Of a stretch of 64,000 bases of DNA, positions 41,334-51,795 are shown piece after piece. Location: assembly GCF_001044425.1 (NCBI RefSeq), contig NZ_LFML01000032.1, positions 100,253-164,252 on the forward strand, in the 5' to 3' direction. The notes beneath the pieces are model-generated. The model did not search any database. It was given only the letters and a program-made list of their open reading frames with translations, and was not told the DNA's origin. Numbering within the stretch: the first letter of the stretch is position 1; each line of letters begins with the position of its first letter. The DNA is from Streptomyces roseus. Lineage in GTDB: Bacteria > Actinomycetota > Actinomycetes > Streptomycetales > Streptomycetaceae. Made by a program: the position numbers and the translations under genes.

Positions 41334-42872
41334 ATGACGAACTCCGCCGCACGTCCCGCCGGTCGCCGGGAATGGATCGCCTTCACCGTCCTCCTGCTGC
41401 CGCTGCTCCTGGTCTCGATGGACGTCTCCGTCCTCTACTTCGCCATCCCGGCGATCACCCGCGAGCTCGACCCGAGCGCCACCCAGCAGCTCTGGATCTT
41501 CGACAGCTACGCCTTCGCGCTGGCCGGCCTGCTCATCACCATGGGTTCGCTCGGAGACCGGATCGGCCGCCGCAAGCTGCTGCTGATGGGCGCGACCGCC
41601 TTCGGGGCCGCCTCCGTCTGCGCCGCGTACGCCACCAGCGCCGAGATGCTGATCGCGGCCCGCGTACTGCTCGGGATCGGCGGCGCGACCCTGATGCCCT
41701 CCACGCTGGCCCTCGTGCGCAACCTCTTCCAGGACGACGGGCAGCGCGGCCGGGCCATCGCCATCTGGTCCGCGGCCATGGCCGGCGGCATCGCCCTCGG
41801 CTCGGTGATGAGCGGCGTGCTGCTGAACCACTTCTGGTGGGGCTCGGTCTTCCTGGTCAACGTGCCCGCGATGCTGCTCCTGCTGGCCCTCGTCCCGGTG
41901 CTGGTCCCGGAGTTCAAGGACCCGGCGCCCGGCCGCTTCGACGTGCTGGGCGTCCCGCTGTCGGCGGCCGCCGTGCTCCCGGTCGTCTACGGCCTCAAGG
42001 AGATCGCCGCCGAGGGCCTGGAGCCCCTCCACGCCACCTCCGTCGCCGTGGGCCTGGCCTTCGGGTACGTCTTCGTCCGCCGCCAGCGCACCCGTGACGA
42101 CGCCATGATCGGCCGGGCCCTGTTCCGCGGCCGCGGATTCGGCGCCGGGATCGCCCTGAACACCGTCGCCGCCTTCGCGATGATGGGCTCGGCCTACTTC
42201 ACCACGCAGTACCTCCAGTCGGTGCTCGGGATGGGCACGCTGGAGGCCGCCCTGTGGAGCCTCGCGCCCTCGTTCCTCGTCGGCGTCGCCGCCCCCGTCA
42301 GCGCGGCCCTGGCCCGGAAGACCGACCGCGCCCGCGTCATCGCCGGCGGCTTCGCCCTCGCCGCCGCCGGGTTCGCCCTGATCGGGCTGGTCGGCAGCGA
42401 TTCCCTGTGGCTGCTGCTGACGGGCGCCGGCCTACTGGCCTGCGGGATCGTCACCGTGATGTCCCTGGTCTCCGACATGGCGCTGGGCGCGGCCCCCGCG
42501 GAGAAGGCCGGCTCGGCCGCGTCCCTGCTGGAGACGGGACAGGAGTTCGGCGGCGCGCTCGGCATGGCGGTCCTGGGCAGCCTCGGCACCGCCGTCTACC
42601 GCTCCGACCTGGCGGGCGCCGAGCCCGCCGCCCGGGAGACCCTGGGCGGGGCCGTGGCCACCGCCGGGCAGCTCGGCGGGCCCGCCGGCCAGCAGCTGCT
42701 GGCCCTGGCCCGCGAGGCCTTCGTCCACGGCATGCAGTACGCGGCCTGGGGCGGCGCCGCCCTGCTGCTGGCGGCGGCCCTGCTCGCCGCCGCCCTGCTG
42801 CGGGGGCCCGGCGCCACCGCGGTACCGCCCGCCGGGGAGCCCGCGGGCCAGGGGCCGGCCCTCGCGGCCTGA
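41334..42872 (+). CDS. MFS drug efflux transporter (14-TM, QacA-like)
   Basis: A 512-residue transporter of the DHA2 type with about 14 membrane segments, exporting toxic compounds by proton antiport. Signatures: the opening LLPLLLVSMDVSVLYFAIPAI (segment 1 with the conserved Asp), motif A in GSLGDRIGRRKLLLMG, and motif C-like GIGGATLMPSTLALVRNLF. ATG at 41334 is preferred over TTG three codons upstream. It is regulated by the divergent TetR. The converging serA gene is separated by a palindromic terminator. Confidence 0.92.
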   Translation: MTNSAARPAGRREWIAFTVLLLPLLLVSMDVSVLYFAIPAITRELDPSATQQLWIFDSYAFALAGLLITMGSLGDRIGRRKLLLMGATAFGAASVCAAYATSAEMLIAARVLLGIGGATLMPSTLALVRNLFQDDGQRGRAIAIWSAAMAGGIALGSVMSGVLLNHFWWGSVFLVNVPAMLLLLALVPVLVPEFKDPAPGRFDVLGVPLSAAAVLPVVYGLKEIAAEGLEPLHATSVAVGLAFGYVFVRRQRTRDDAMIGRALFRGRGFGAGIALNTVAAFAMMGSAYFTTQYLQSVLGMGTLEAALWSLAPSFLVGVAAPVSAALARKTDRARVIAGGFALAAAGFALIGLVGSDSLWLLLTGAGLLACGIVTVMSLVSDMALGAAPAEKAGSAASLLETGQEFGGALGMAVLGSLGTAVYRSDLAGAEPAARETLGGAVATAGQLGGPAGQQLLALAREAFVHGMQYAAWGGAALLLAAALLAAALLRGPGATAVPPAGEPAGQGPALAA

Positions 42873-42923
42873 ACCCCGTACGCCCAACCCGTACGGCGGG
42901 GGCGAGCGGCGGCGGAAAAGACA

Positions 42924-42953
42924 GAAGGGCCCGGGGAGCTCCCCGGGCCCTTC
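42924..42953. terminator. Bidirectional terminator, MFS / serA
   Basis: A 30-base perfect palindrome (15-bp arms GAAGGGCCCGGGGAG and CTCCCCGGGCCCTTC) lies between the converging efflux gene and serA, 15 bases past the serA stop. Confidence 0.85.
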
Positions 42954-42968
42954 CCTGTGCCGTGCGGG

Positions 42969-44558
42969 TCAGGCGAGGCTGACCGTACGCGCCGAGACGG
43001 CGCCGATCTCGGCGGAGATCTCCGCCAGGACGTTCACCGGGACCTCCGCGTCGACGGTGAGGACGCCGAGCGCCTCGCCGCCCTCCTCGGCGCGGGCGAC
43101 CTGCATGCCCGCGATGTTGAGGCCGGCTTCGCCGAGGATGCGGCCGACGGTGCCGACCACGCCCGGGCGGTCGGTGTAGCGCAGGACGAGCATCTGGTCG
43201 GCGAGCGCCAGGTCCACGTCGTACTCGCCGATGCCGACGATCTTCTGCAGGTGCTTCGGGCCGGCGAGCGTGCCGGAGACCGACACCTCCTGACCGTCCG
43301 ACAGGGTGCCGCGCACGGTCACCACGTTGCGGTGGTCCGGCGACTCCGAGCTGGTGGTCAGACGTACCTCGACGCCGCGCTCCTGCGCGAACAACGGGGC
43401 GTTCACGTAGGAGACCGTCTCGTCGACGACGTCCTCGAAAACGCCCTTGAGGGCGGAGAGTTCCAGCACCTTGACGTCGTGCTGGGTGATCTCGCCGCAG
43501 ACCTCGACGTCGAGGCGGACCGCGACCTCGCCCGCGAGGGCGGTGAAGATGCGGCCGAGCTTCTCGGCGAGCGGCAGGCCCGGACGGACGTCCTCGGCGA
43601 TGACACCGCCCTGGACGTTCACGGCGTCCGGTACGAGCTCGCCCGCGAGCGCCAGGCGCACCGACTTGGCGACCGCGATTCCGGCCTTCTCCTGGGCCTC
43701 GTCCGTGGACGCGCCGAGGTGCGGGGTGCAGACGACCTGGTCGAGCTCGAAGAGCGGGGAGTCCGTGCAGGGCTCCTTCGCGTACACGTCGAGGCCGGCG
43801 CCGGCGACGCGGCCCTCCTTGATGGCCGAGTACAGCGCGGCCTCGTCCACGATCCCGCCGCGCGCGGCGTTGACGATGCGGACGGACGGCTTGACCTTGT
43901 GCAAGGCCTCGTCCCCGATGAGACCGAGGGTCTCGGGGGTCTTGGGGAGGTGCACGGTGATGAAGTCGGCGACCTCGAGGAGCTCGTCCAGCGTCAGCAT
44001 CTTGACGCCCATCTGGGCGGCGCGCGCGGGCTGTACGTAGGGGTCGTACGCGACGATCTTCATGCCGAAGGCCGACATGCGCTGGGCGACCAGGACGCCG
44101 ATGCGGCCGAGGCCGACGACGCCGAGGGTCTTCTCGCTGAGCTCGACGCCCGTGTACTTGTTCCGCTTCCACTCGCCGTTCTTCAGGGCGGTGTTGGCCT
44201 GCGGGATGTTGCGGGCCGAGGCGACGAGCAGGCCACAGGCCAGTTCGGCGGCGGTGACGATGTTGGAGGTCGGGGCGTTCACGACCATCACGCCGGCCTT
44301 GGTGGCGGCGGAGACGTCGACGTTGTCGAGGCCGACGCCGGCGCGCGCGACGACCCTCAGCTTCTTCGCGGCGGCGATGGCCTCCGCGTCGACCTTGGTC
44401 GCGGAACGCACCAGGATGGCGTCGACGTCCGCGATCGCGGGGAGCAGCTCCGCGCGGTCGGCTCCGTTGACGTGCCGGATCTCGAAGTCCGGACCGAGCG
44501 CGTCGACGGTGGCGGGCGACAGCTCTTCGGCGATGAGTACGACAGGTTTCGAGCTCAC
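42969..44558 (-). CDS. serA: D-3-phosphoglycerate dehydrogenase
   Basis: A 529-residue SerA of the long (mycobacterial) type, first step of serine synthesis. Domain order: substrate domain (LIAEELSPATVDAL, SATKVDAEAI), NAD domain (GVVGLGRIGVLVAQRM, DPYV, HLPKTPETLGLIG, NAARGGIVDEAAL, catalytic PHLGASTDEAQEKAG), an intervening allosteric-substrate-binding domain (about 310-455) and a C-terminal ACT domain (MLVLRYTDRPGVVGTVGRIL) that senses serine. GTG at 44558 was chosen because GAGGA lies 8 bases upstream; ATG at 44567 and GTG at 44573 are in frame. It lies 270 bases behind ilvC and may have its own promoter. Confidence 0.95.
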   Translation of the reverse strand: MSSKPVVLIAEELSPATVDALGPDFEIRHVNGADRAELLPAIADVDAILVRSATKVDAEAIAAAKKLRVVARAGVGLDNVDVSAATKAGVMVVNAPTSNIVTAAELACGLLVASARNIPQANTALKNGEWKRNKYTGVELSEKTLGVVGLGRIGVLVAQRMSAFGMKIVAYDPYVQPARAAQMGVKMLTLDELLEVADFITVHLPKTPETLGLIGDEALHKVKPSVRIVNAARGGIVDEAALYSAIKEGRVAGAGLDVYAKEPCTDSPLFELDQVVCTPHLGASTDEAQEKAGIAVAKSVRLALAGELVPDAVNVQGGVIAEDVRPGLPLAEKLGRIFTALAGEVAVRLDVEVCGEITQHDVKVLELSALKGVFEDVVDETVSYVNAPLFAQERGVEVRLTTSSESPDHRNVVTVRGTLSDGQEVSVSGTLAGPKHLQKIVGIGEYDVDLALADQMLVLRYTDRPGVVGTVGRILGEAGLNIAGMQVARAEEGGEALGVLTVDAEVPVNVLAEISAEIGAVSARTVSLA

Positions 44559-44828
44559 GTGGGTCATCCTCACAAGTCCAGTGCGGACGGCCGTCCCGAC
44601 GGCCGCAGGCGGTGGAGGGGGTAGCCGCGTGGAAGACGCACGACACTGTGGGCCTGACGCGTTGTGTTGAGCAGTGTAGTGGCGGATTCCGCAGGGAATT
44701 CCGCCTGTCCGGAAGGATCACCCTTCCGGGGTTGGCCGGGGTGGACAAGCGCCGCGTACGGAGCCGCCGATCCGGCCGGTCGTGCGCGGCGGGGCCTGGA
44801 CCCTCGTCCCGGCCCCGCCGCGTGCGGA
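44559..44828. other. Gap between ilvC and serA
   Basis: This 270-base stretch, lower in GC in its middle part (about 44640-44700), separates ilvC from serA on the same strand. I see no ORF with a start signal and no strong hairpin. It probably carries the serA promoter. Confidence 0.35.
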
Positions 44829-45926
<1,098 letters not shown>

Positions 45927-45938
45927 TCAGGGTGTGTT

Positions 45939-46463
45939 TCAGGCGCTGCGGTCGAGCGCGCGCAGGCTGCGGTCCGTGATGGACCGGCCGCCGCGCCCTA
46001 TGGCGATCGTGCCGGACTGCACGAGCTCCTTGATGCCGAACGGCTCCAGCATCTTGAGCATCGCGCCGAGCTTGTCGGCGCCGCCGGTGGCCTCGATGGT
46101 GACGGCCTCCGGGGAGACGTCGACCGTCTTGGCGCGGAACAGCTGGACGATCTCGACGATCTGGGAGCGGGTCTCGTTGTCGGCGCGGACCTTCACCAGA
46201 ACGAGTTCGCGCTCGATGGCGTTGTGCGGCTCCAGCTCGACGATCTTGAGCACGTTGACGAGCTTGTTCAGCTGCTTGGTGACCTGCTCCAGCGGGAGGT
46301 CCTCGACGTTCACGACGATCGTGATGCGCGAGATGTCGGGGTGCTCGGTGACGCCGACCGCGAGGGAGTCGATGTTGAACCCGCGGCGGGAGAACAGCGC
46401 GGCGATCCGGGCGAGGATGCCGGGCGTGTTCTGGACCAGGACGGAGAGCGTGTGCTTGGACAT
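45939..46463 (-). CDS. ilvN: Acetolactate synthase small (regulatory) subunit
   Basis: A 174-residue regulatory subunit that activates IlvB and confers valine feedback inhibition. The N-terminal ACT domain reads HTLSVLVQNTPGILARIAALFSRRGFNIDSLAVG with the valine-site residues, followed by the C-terminal ACT-like domain (ELVLVKVRADNETRSQIVEIVQLF). It follows ilvB by 22 bases. Confidence 0.96.
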   Translation of the reverse strand: MSKHTLSVLVQNTPGILARIAALFSRRGFNIDSLAVGVTEHPDISRITIVVNVEDLPLEQVTKQLNKLVNVLKIVELEPHNAIERELVLVKVRADNETRSQIVEIVQLFRAKTVDVSPEAVTIEATGGADKLGAMLKMLEPFGIKELVQSGTIAIGRGGRSITDRSLRALDRSA

Positions 46464-46485
46464 GTGAGGCGTTCTCTCTCTCGGC

Positions 46486-48366
46486 TCAGTCGTCTTCGTT
46501 GTCGCCGAAGTCGGGACGGACGCCCCGGGCTGCCATGACCTCGTCGTTGGAGGTGCCGGCGGCGACCATCGGCCACACCATGGCGTCCTCGTGGACGATG
46601 AAGTCGATCACGACGGTGCGGTCGTTGATCGCGTTGGCCTCGGCGATGACCTTGTCCAGGTCGGCCGGGTCCTCGCAGCGCAGGGCCACGCAGCCCATGG
46701 CCTCGGACAGCTTGACGAAGTCCGGGACGCGGGTGCCCTTGCGGGGGGCGGTGGACTCGCCGAGCTGGGAGCCGACCGTGCCGTGGCCCGTCTCGTCCGC
46801 GTGCAGGACGGTGTTGGAGTACCGCTGGTTGTAGAACAGGGTCTGCCACTGGCGGACCATGCCCAGCGCACCGTTGTTGATGATCGCGACCTTGATCGGG
46901 ATGTTGTTCAGCGCGCAGGTGACCAGTTCCTGGTTGGTCATCTGGAAGCAGCCGTCGCCGTCGATCGCCCAGACCGTGCGGTCCGGCATGCCGACCTTGG
47001 CGCCCATCGCGGCGGGGACCGCGTAGCCCATGGTTCCGGCGCCGCCGGAGTTCAGCCAGGTGCGGGGCTCCTCGTAGTCGACGAAGTGCGAGGCCCACAT
47101 CTGGTGCTGGCCGACGCCGGCCGCGTAGATGGTGTGCTCGGGGGCGAGCTCGCCGATGCGCTGGATGACCTGCTGCGGGGAGAGCATGCCGTCACCGGGG
47201 GTCTCGTAGCCCAGCGGGTACGTCTCGCGCCAGCGGCTGAGGTCCTTCCACCACGCGGTGTAGTCCCCGGCGTTGCCCTCGGTGTGCTCGGCCTGGACGG
47301 CCTGGATCAGGTCGGCGATGACCTCGCGGGCGTCGCCGACGATCGGGACGTCGACCTCGCGGTTCTTGCCGATCTCCGCCGGGTCGATGTCCGCGTGGAT
47401 GACCTTGGCGAACGGGGCGAAGCTGTCCAGCTTGCCGGTGACGCGGTCGTCGAAGCGGGTGCCGAGCGCGATCAGCAGGTCCGACTTCTGCAGGGCGGTG
47501 ACGGCGGTGACCGCGCCGTGCATGCCCGGCATGCCGACGTGCAGCGGGTGGCTGTCGGGGAACGACCCCAGCGCCATCAGCGTGGTGGTGACCGGGACGC
47601 CGGTCAGCTCGGCCAGGACCTTCAGCTCGGCGGTCGCGCCGGACTTCATGACGCCGCCGCCGACGTACAGGACCGGGCGCTTGGCCTGGCAGATGAGCTT
47701 GGCGGCCTCGCGGATCTGCTTGGCGTGCGGCTTGGTCACGGGCCGGTAGCCCGGGAGGTCCTGCGACGGCGGCCACGAGAAGGTGGTCTTCGACTGCAGG
47801 GCGTCCTTGGCGATGTCGACCAGGACCGGGCCGGGGCGGCCGGTGGAGGCGATGTGGAAGGCCTCGGCGATCGTCTTCGGGATGTCCTCGGCCTTGGTGA
47901 CCAGGAAGTTGTGCTTGGTGATCGGCATCGTGATGCCGACGATGTCCGCCTCCTGGAAGGCGTCGGTGCCGATCGCCTTGGAGGAGACCTGGCCGGTGAT
48001 CGCGACGAGCGGCACCGAGTCCATGTGCGCGTCGGCGATGGGGGTGACCAGGTTGGTGGCGCCCGGGCCGGAGGTGGCCATGCAGACGCCCACCTTGCCG
48101 GTGGCCTGCGCGTAGCCGGTCGCGGCGTGGCCGGCGCCCTGCTCGTGGCGGACCAGGATGTGGCGGACCTTGGTGCTGTCCATCATCGGGTCGTACGCCG
48201 GGAGGATGGCCCCGCCCGGGATACCGAAGACGGTGTCGCACCCCACCTCTTCGAGAGAGCGGATGAGGGACTGCGCACCCGTGACGTGCTCAACTGCGGC
48301 GGGCTGGTGTCCGCCGGAACGGGGCCGCGGCTGCGGATGGTGGGCCCCGGTGGCCTGCTCGGTCAT
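46486..48366 (-). CDS. ilvB: Acetolactate synthase large (catalytic) subunit
   Basis: A 626-residue thiamine-diphosphate enzyme that makes acetolactate from pyruvate (or acetohydroxybutyrate with 2-oxobutyrate from the CimA/threonine routes). Domains: N-terminal PYR with the catalytic Glu in [16 protein letters not shown], central FAD-type domain, C-terminal PP domain with ThDP motif [16 protein letters not shown] to [13 protein letters not shown] chose ATG at 48366 ([10 protein letters not shown]), 6 bases from AAGAGA; ATG at 48372 is possible. Expression is controlled by a leader-peptide attenuator upstream. Confidence 0.96.
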   Translation of the reverse strand: MTEQATGAHHPQPRPRSGGHQPAAVEHVTGAQSLIRSLEEVGCDTVFGIPGGAILPAYDPMMDSTKVRHILVRHEQGAGHAATGYAQATGKVGVCMATSGPGATNLVTPIADAHMDSVPLVAITGQVSSKAIGTDAFQEADIVGITMPITKHNFLVTKAEDIPKTIAEAFHIASTGRPGPVLVDIAKDALQSKTTFSWPPSQDLPGYRPVTKPHAKQIREAAKLICQAKRPVLYVGGGVMKSGATAELKVLAELTGVPVTTTLMALGSFPDSHPLHVGMPGMHGAVTAVTALQKSDLLIALGTRFDDRVTGKLDSFAPFAKVIHADIDPAEIGKNREVDVPIVGDAREVIADLIQAVQAEHTEGNAGDYTAWWKDLSRWRETYPLGYETPGDGMLSPQQVIQRIGELAPEHTIYAAGVGQHQMWASHFVDYEEPRTWLNSGGAGTMGYAVPAAMGAKVGMPDRTVWAIDGDGCFQMTNQELVTCALNNIPIKVAIINNGALGMVRQWQTLFYNQRYSNTVLHADETGHGTVGSQLGESTAPRKGTRVPDFVKLSEAMGCVALRCEDPADLDKVIAEANAINDRTVVIDFIVHEDAMVWPMVAAGTSNDEVMAARGVRPDFGDNEDD

Positions 48367-48424
48367 CGACATTCTCTTCTCGAAGCTGAGGGTTTTACGA
48401 GGATTCGAAGGTGTGCCAGTGCAA

Positions 48425-48459
48425 CAAAAAACCCCTCGTGCCGGGAGGCAAGCGAGGGG
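48425..48459 (-). terminator. Attenuator terminator of the ilvB operon
   Basis: On the minus strand CCCCTCG (48459 to 48453) pairs with CGAGGGG (48438 to 48432) around a loop with inner TGCC/GGCA pairing, followed directly by a run of seven T with one more T-rich patch. It lies 42 bases after the leader-peptide stop and about 60 bases before ilvB. It is a textbook transcription attenuator. Confidence 0.88.
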
Positions 48460-48501
48460 AGCGCGTCGGGCGTGTGGAGCAGGGACATGCTGGTCCCAGC
48501 T

Positions 48502-48543
48502 TCAGCCGACGCGCTTTCCAAGTACGAGAATTCGGGTGCGCAT
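48502..48543 (-). CDS. Branched-chain leader peptide of ilvB
   Basis: A 13-residue ORF, MRTRILVLGKRVG, with a strong ribosome site (GGAGGGAGGG, 8 bases upstream). It holds the run Ile-Leu-Val-Leu and a later Val, so slow translation under branched-chain amino acid shortage would let the antiterminator form. The same peptide is known upstream of ilvB in streptomycetes. Placed between the cdgD stop and the attenuator terminator. Confidence 0.88.
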   Translation of the reverse strand: MRTRILVLGKRVG

Positions 48544-48576
48544 GGCACTGACCCTCCCTCCGGCGGGAGGGGGATG

Positions 48577-51513
48577 TCAAGCGGGTGGGACGGGCGTCTC
48601 ATTATGTGAGCCTCTACGGATGGCCATCGAGCCCCCGGGCGAACCACCGGCCAAGGCGGGCTGGGCCGCCGCGCCCGGTACTGGGAACGTACCGCGCACG
48701 AGGGCGCGGCGCAGCCTGTACTCGTCGAGTGGGCCGGAAAAGGCCACTCCCTGGCCGTGTGTGCACCCCATCGCGCGCAAGGCGGCGACCTGCTCGGGAA
48801 GGTCCACCCCGTCAGCCACCGACTGCATGCCCAAATCATTTGCGATGCGCAACAAACCAGCGGTGATCTTGTGGAGGCGGGCGGACTCGACCACGCCCTC
48901 GACCAGGCCCCGGTCCACCTTGAGGATGTCGACGGGGAGCCTGCGCAGGGCGCTGATGGCCGCGTAGCCGCTGCCGAAGCCGTCCAGGGAGATCAGGACC
49001 CCGAACCGGCGCAGGGCCGCCAGGCGCCGCTCCAGCTCGTCGAAGGGGACTCTGGGGTCCGACACGGTCATTTCGATCACGAGAGCCCCCGACGGCAGCC
49101 CGTGCCGGGCCAGCAGGGCCTCCACGGAGCCGGGCGGCGGCGCGGCTCGCCCGGCCGCGGCCGGCGCCGTCCCCGGGTCGAGCAGTCGCTGGGCGCTCAT
49201 CCGCACGGCCACGGGTACGTCGTGCCCGATCCGGTGCCGCTCGGCGGCCTGCGCCACGGCTTCCTCCAGCAGCCAGTGCCCCAGTTCGGCGGCCCGGGCG
49301 GGCATGCCCGCGGGGAGGCGGGAGCGGCCGTCGGCCCCCGTCGCGGCGCCCTCGCTGTACTCGGCCACCCGGAGGAACTCCGCCGGGGTGAACAGGATCC
49401 CCTGGGCCGAGCGCCAGCGGGCCTGCGCCGCCACGGCCGTGACCTCGCCGGTCGCCAGCGAGACCACGGGCTGGTGCAGCAGCGCGAACTCCCCGTCGTG
49501 GAGCGCGGTGCGCAGCCGCCCGGCGATCTCCGCCTTCCGCACGATCTCGGCCTGCATCTGGGGTGCGTACAGCTCGACCCGGTCCTTGCCGCCCGCCTTG
49601 GCCCGGTACATCGCCAGGTCCGCGTTGCGCATGAGGTCCGAAGGGGTGATGCCGGGGTCGGCGAAGGCCACGCCGATGCTGGCGGCGACCCGTACGTCGC
49701 TCCCGGCGATCCGGTAGGGCTGGGAGAGGGTGGTGCGCAGCCGGTCCGCGATCTCGTGCACCTGGTACTCGCGGGCGCTGCGGTCGCGGCTGCCGTCGCC
49801 CAGGATCAGCGCCGCGAACTCGTCCCCGCCGAGCCGGGCCGCGGTGTCCCCGGCGCGCACCGAGTCCTGGAGCCGGCGCGCTGCCTCGATCAGCAGCTCG
49901 TCGCCGGCCTGGTGGCCGATGGTGTCGTTGACCGCCTTGAACCCGTCGAGGTCGATGAAGAGCACGGCCGTGCTGTGGTCCCCGGCGCGCCTCCCGGTCA
50001 GGGCCTGGCGGACCCGGCGGGTGAACAGCGCGCGGTTGGGCAGGTCGGTCAGGGGGTCGTGCTCGGCGCTGTGCTGGAGCTGCGCCTGGAGGCGCACCCG
50101 CTCGGTGACGTCGCGGCTGTTGAGGATGAGGCCGCCCTGGTGGCGGTTGACGGTCGATTCCACGTTGAGCCATTCGCCGCCGCCGGACTTGAAGCGGCAC
50201 TCGATGCGGGTGGTCGGCTCCTCGGCGGGCGGCGCGGCCAGGAAGCGGCGCACCTCGTGGACCACGCGGCCCAGGTCGTGCGGGTGGATCAGGGTGGCCA
50301 GCTCCGTGCCGACGAGCTCCTCGGCCTCGCGCCCGTACACCCCGGCGGCCGCGGGGCTGACGTACCGCAGGGTGCCGGTGGGGGCGGCGATCATGATGAC
50401 GTCGCTGGATCCCTGGACCAGGGAGCGGAAGTGGTTCTCCTTCTGGGCGAGTTCCTGCGTCAGCGCGATGTTGTCGATGAGCATGATGCCCTGCCGGATG
50501 ACGAGGGCGAGGACCACCGTGCAGCCGGTGAAGACGACCACGCGGTCGACCTTCCGGCCGTCCACCACGTTGTACAGGATGCCCAGGGTGCAGACGGCGG
50601 CCGCGAGGTAGGGCGTGAGGGCGGGCAGCGAGCCGGTGATGGGGCGGCTGACCGGCCGCTCGCTGCGGCCGGGCCCCGGCGGCCCCGGCTCCGGGTGGGC
50701 CCGCCGGGCCCCCCAGGGCGCGTACGCGAGCAGCAGCGAGCCGGCGAACCAGCCGGCGTCGAGCAGCTGGCCGGACTGGTATTCGGCGCTCAGCAGCGGC
50801 GAGGTGAAGAGGGCGTCGCTGAGCACGGTCAGGGCCAGGGCCGCGATGGCGGTGTTGACGGCCGAGCGGTTGGCCTCGGAGCGCCGGAAGTGCAGGACGA
50901 GCACCATGGAGACGAGCGCGATGTCCAGCAGCGGGTAGGCGAGCGAGAGCGCGGCGCGCGGGACGCTGCCGGGGGCCCCGGACTGGGCGGTCCGCGCCGC
51001 GTGGGCGAGGGCCAGGCTCCAGGACAGGGTGAGCAGGGAGCCCCCGATGAGCCAGGAGTCGAGCCCGAGGCAGACCCAGCCGGCGCGGGTGACGGGGCGT
51101 TTGGCGAGGACGAGCAGGCCCACGATGGCGGGCGGTGCGAAGCAGAGGAAGGCGAAGTCGGCGAGCGAGGGCTTCGGCACGGCCTCGCCGAGGACCACCT
51201 CGTACCAGCCCCAGATGCCGTTGCCGCAGGCGCCCATGAGGGAGGAGAACGCGAAGAGCAGCCAGGCCGGGCGCTCGCGGCTGTCGATCGTCCGCGCGTA
51301 CGTGTAGCAGGAGACGGCGGCGAGTAGCGCGGCGCCACTGAGCCCGAAGTCGCCCATGATCGCGGCGAGTTCCCCGGAGCCCCAGCCGAGGGCGGCGCCG
51401 ACGGCGTATCCGCCGCTGATCACGGCCAGGAACAGCTGCATCGCCAGGCTCCGGGCTCCGCCGCCCGCGACGGGCGGCCTGCCGGTCAGCAGCGCCGCCC
51501 CCGGGGCACTCAC
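48577..51513 (-). CDS. cdgD: Membrane GGDEF-EAL protein, cyclic-di-GMP metabolism
   Basis: A 978-residue protein with a multi-pass N-terminal membrane sensor (roughly ten segments to residue 350), a PAS domain (from ENHFRSLVQGSSDVIMIAAP), then GGDEF and EAL domains. The GGDEF motif is intact at 562-566 (RLGGDEFAAL), so diguanylate cyclase activity is expected. The EAL domain is degraded: EAL reads AAQ (AVAAQARW), DDFG reads DGFG and EGVE reads DGVD, so phosphodiesterase activity is doubtful. GTG at 51513 has GAGGGG 5 bases upstream; ATG at 51600 lacks a ribosome site. A BldD-like box lies upstream. The cdgD name is by position and domain match to S. coelicolor. Confidence 0.88.
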   Translation of the reverse strand: MSAPGAALLTGRPPVAGGGARSLAMQLFLAVISGGYAVGAALGWGSGELAAIMGDFGLSGAALLAAVSCYTYARTIDSRERPAWLLFAFSSLMGACGNGIWGWYEVVLGEAVPKPSLADFAFLCFAPPAIVGLLVLAKRPVTRAGWVCLGLDSWLIGGSLLTLSWSLALAHAARTAQSGAPGSVPRAALSLAYPLLDIALVSMVLVLHFRRSEANRSAVNTAIAALALTVLSDALFTSPLLSAEYQSGQLLDAGWFAGSLLLAYAPWGARRAHPEPGPPGPGRSERPVSRPITGSLPALTPYLAAAVCTLGILYNVVDGRKVDRVVVFTGCTVVLALVIRQGIMLIDNIALTQELAQKENHFRSLVQGSSDVIMIAAPTGTLRYVSPAAAGVYGREAEELVGTELATLIHPHDLGRVVHEVRRFLAAPPAEEPTTRIECRFKSGGGEWLNVESTVNRHQGGLILNSRDVTERVRLQAQLQHSAEHDPLTDLPNRALFTRRVRQALTGRRAGDHSTAVLFIDLDGFKAVNDTIGHQAGDELLIEAARRLQDSVRAGDTAARLGGDEFAALILGDGSRDRSAREYQVHEIADRLRTTLSQPYRIAGSDVRVAASIGVAFADPGITPSDLMRNADLAMYRAKAGGKDRVELYAPQMQAEIVRKAEIAGRLRTALHDGEFALLHQPVVSLATGEVTAVAAQARWRSAQGILFTPAEFLRVAEYSEGAATGADGRSRLPAGMPARAAELGHWLLEEAVAQAAERHRIGHDVPVAVRMSAQRLLDPGTAPAAAGRAAPPPGSVEALLARHGLPSGALVIEMTVSDPRVPFDELERRLAALRRFGVLISLDGFGSGYAAISALRRLPVDILKVDRGLVEGVVESARLHKITAGLLRIANDLGMQSVADGVDLPEQVAALRAMGCTHGQGVAFSGPLDEYRLRRALVRGTFPVPGAAAQPALAGGSPGGSMAIRRGSHNETPVPPA

Positions 51514-51699
51514 CGGTCCCCCTCGCCGGCTGGTTCCGGCGCAGCCCAGTCCCGGCTGCGCCGCCTCCGGCGGCTGTGCCGCATCGGATCCTTCGTCCAT
51601 TGGCCGTACATCGCCCGTCGCCCCCCAAAGTGTCCGATCACTCCCCAGCGCCAGACGAACGCGCTGCAGCCCCTTGTTCCGGACGATACACCACTTTCG

Positions 51700-51712
51700 T
51701 CACTCAGGGACA
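51700..51712. promoter_or_regulatory. BldD-like box upstream of cdgD
   Basis: TCACTCAGGGACA matches the published BldD consensus TNACNC(A/T)GNGTNA at all defined positions but one. It lies 187 bases upstream of the chosen GTG and 100 bases upstream of the alternative ATG, next to a TATCGT-like -10 on the minus strand. BldD, which itself binds cyclic-di-GMP, represses several cdg genes. Confidence 0.55.
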
Positions 51713-51795
51713 TAGATGGTCTACTCTCCGTTACCACGCGGGGAGTTGCTGCCACCGTGCGCGTCCGGACGGATGCGGAGCGTGGGAACCGCGCG

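Noticed and set aside
42969..44573. GTG at 44573 or ATG at 44567 as serA start
   Set aside because: GTG at 44558 has GAGGA at 8 bases and gives the 529-residue length usual for long SerA proteins.
48577..51600. ATG at 51600 as cdgD start
   Set aside because: No ribosome site there, whereas GTG at 51513 has GAGGGG at a proper distance; kept only as an alternative.
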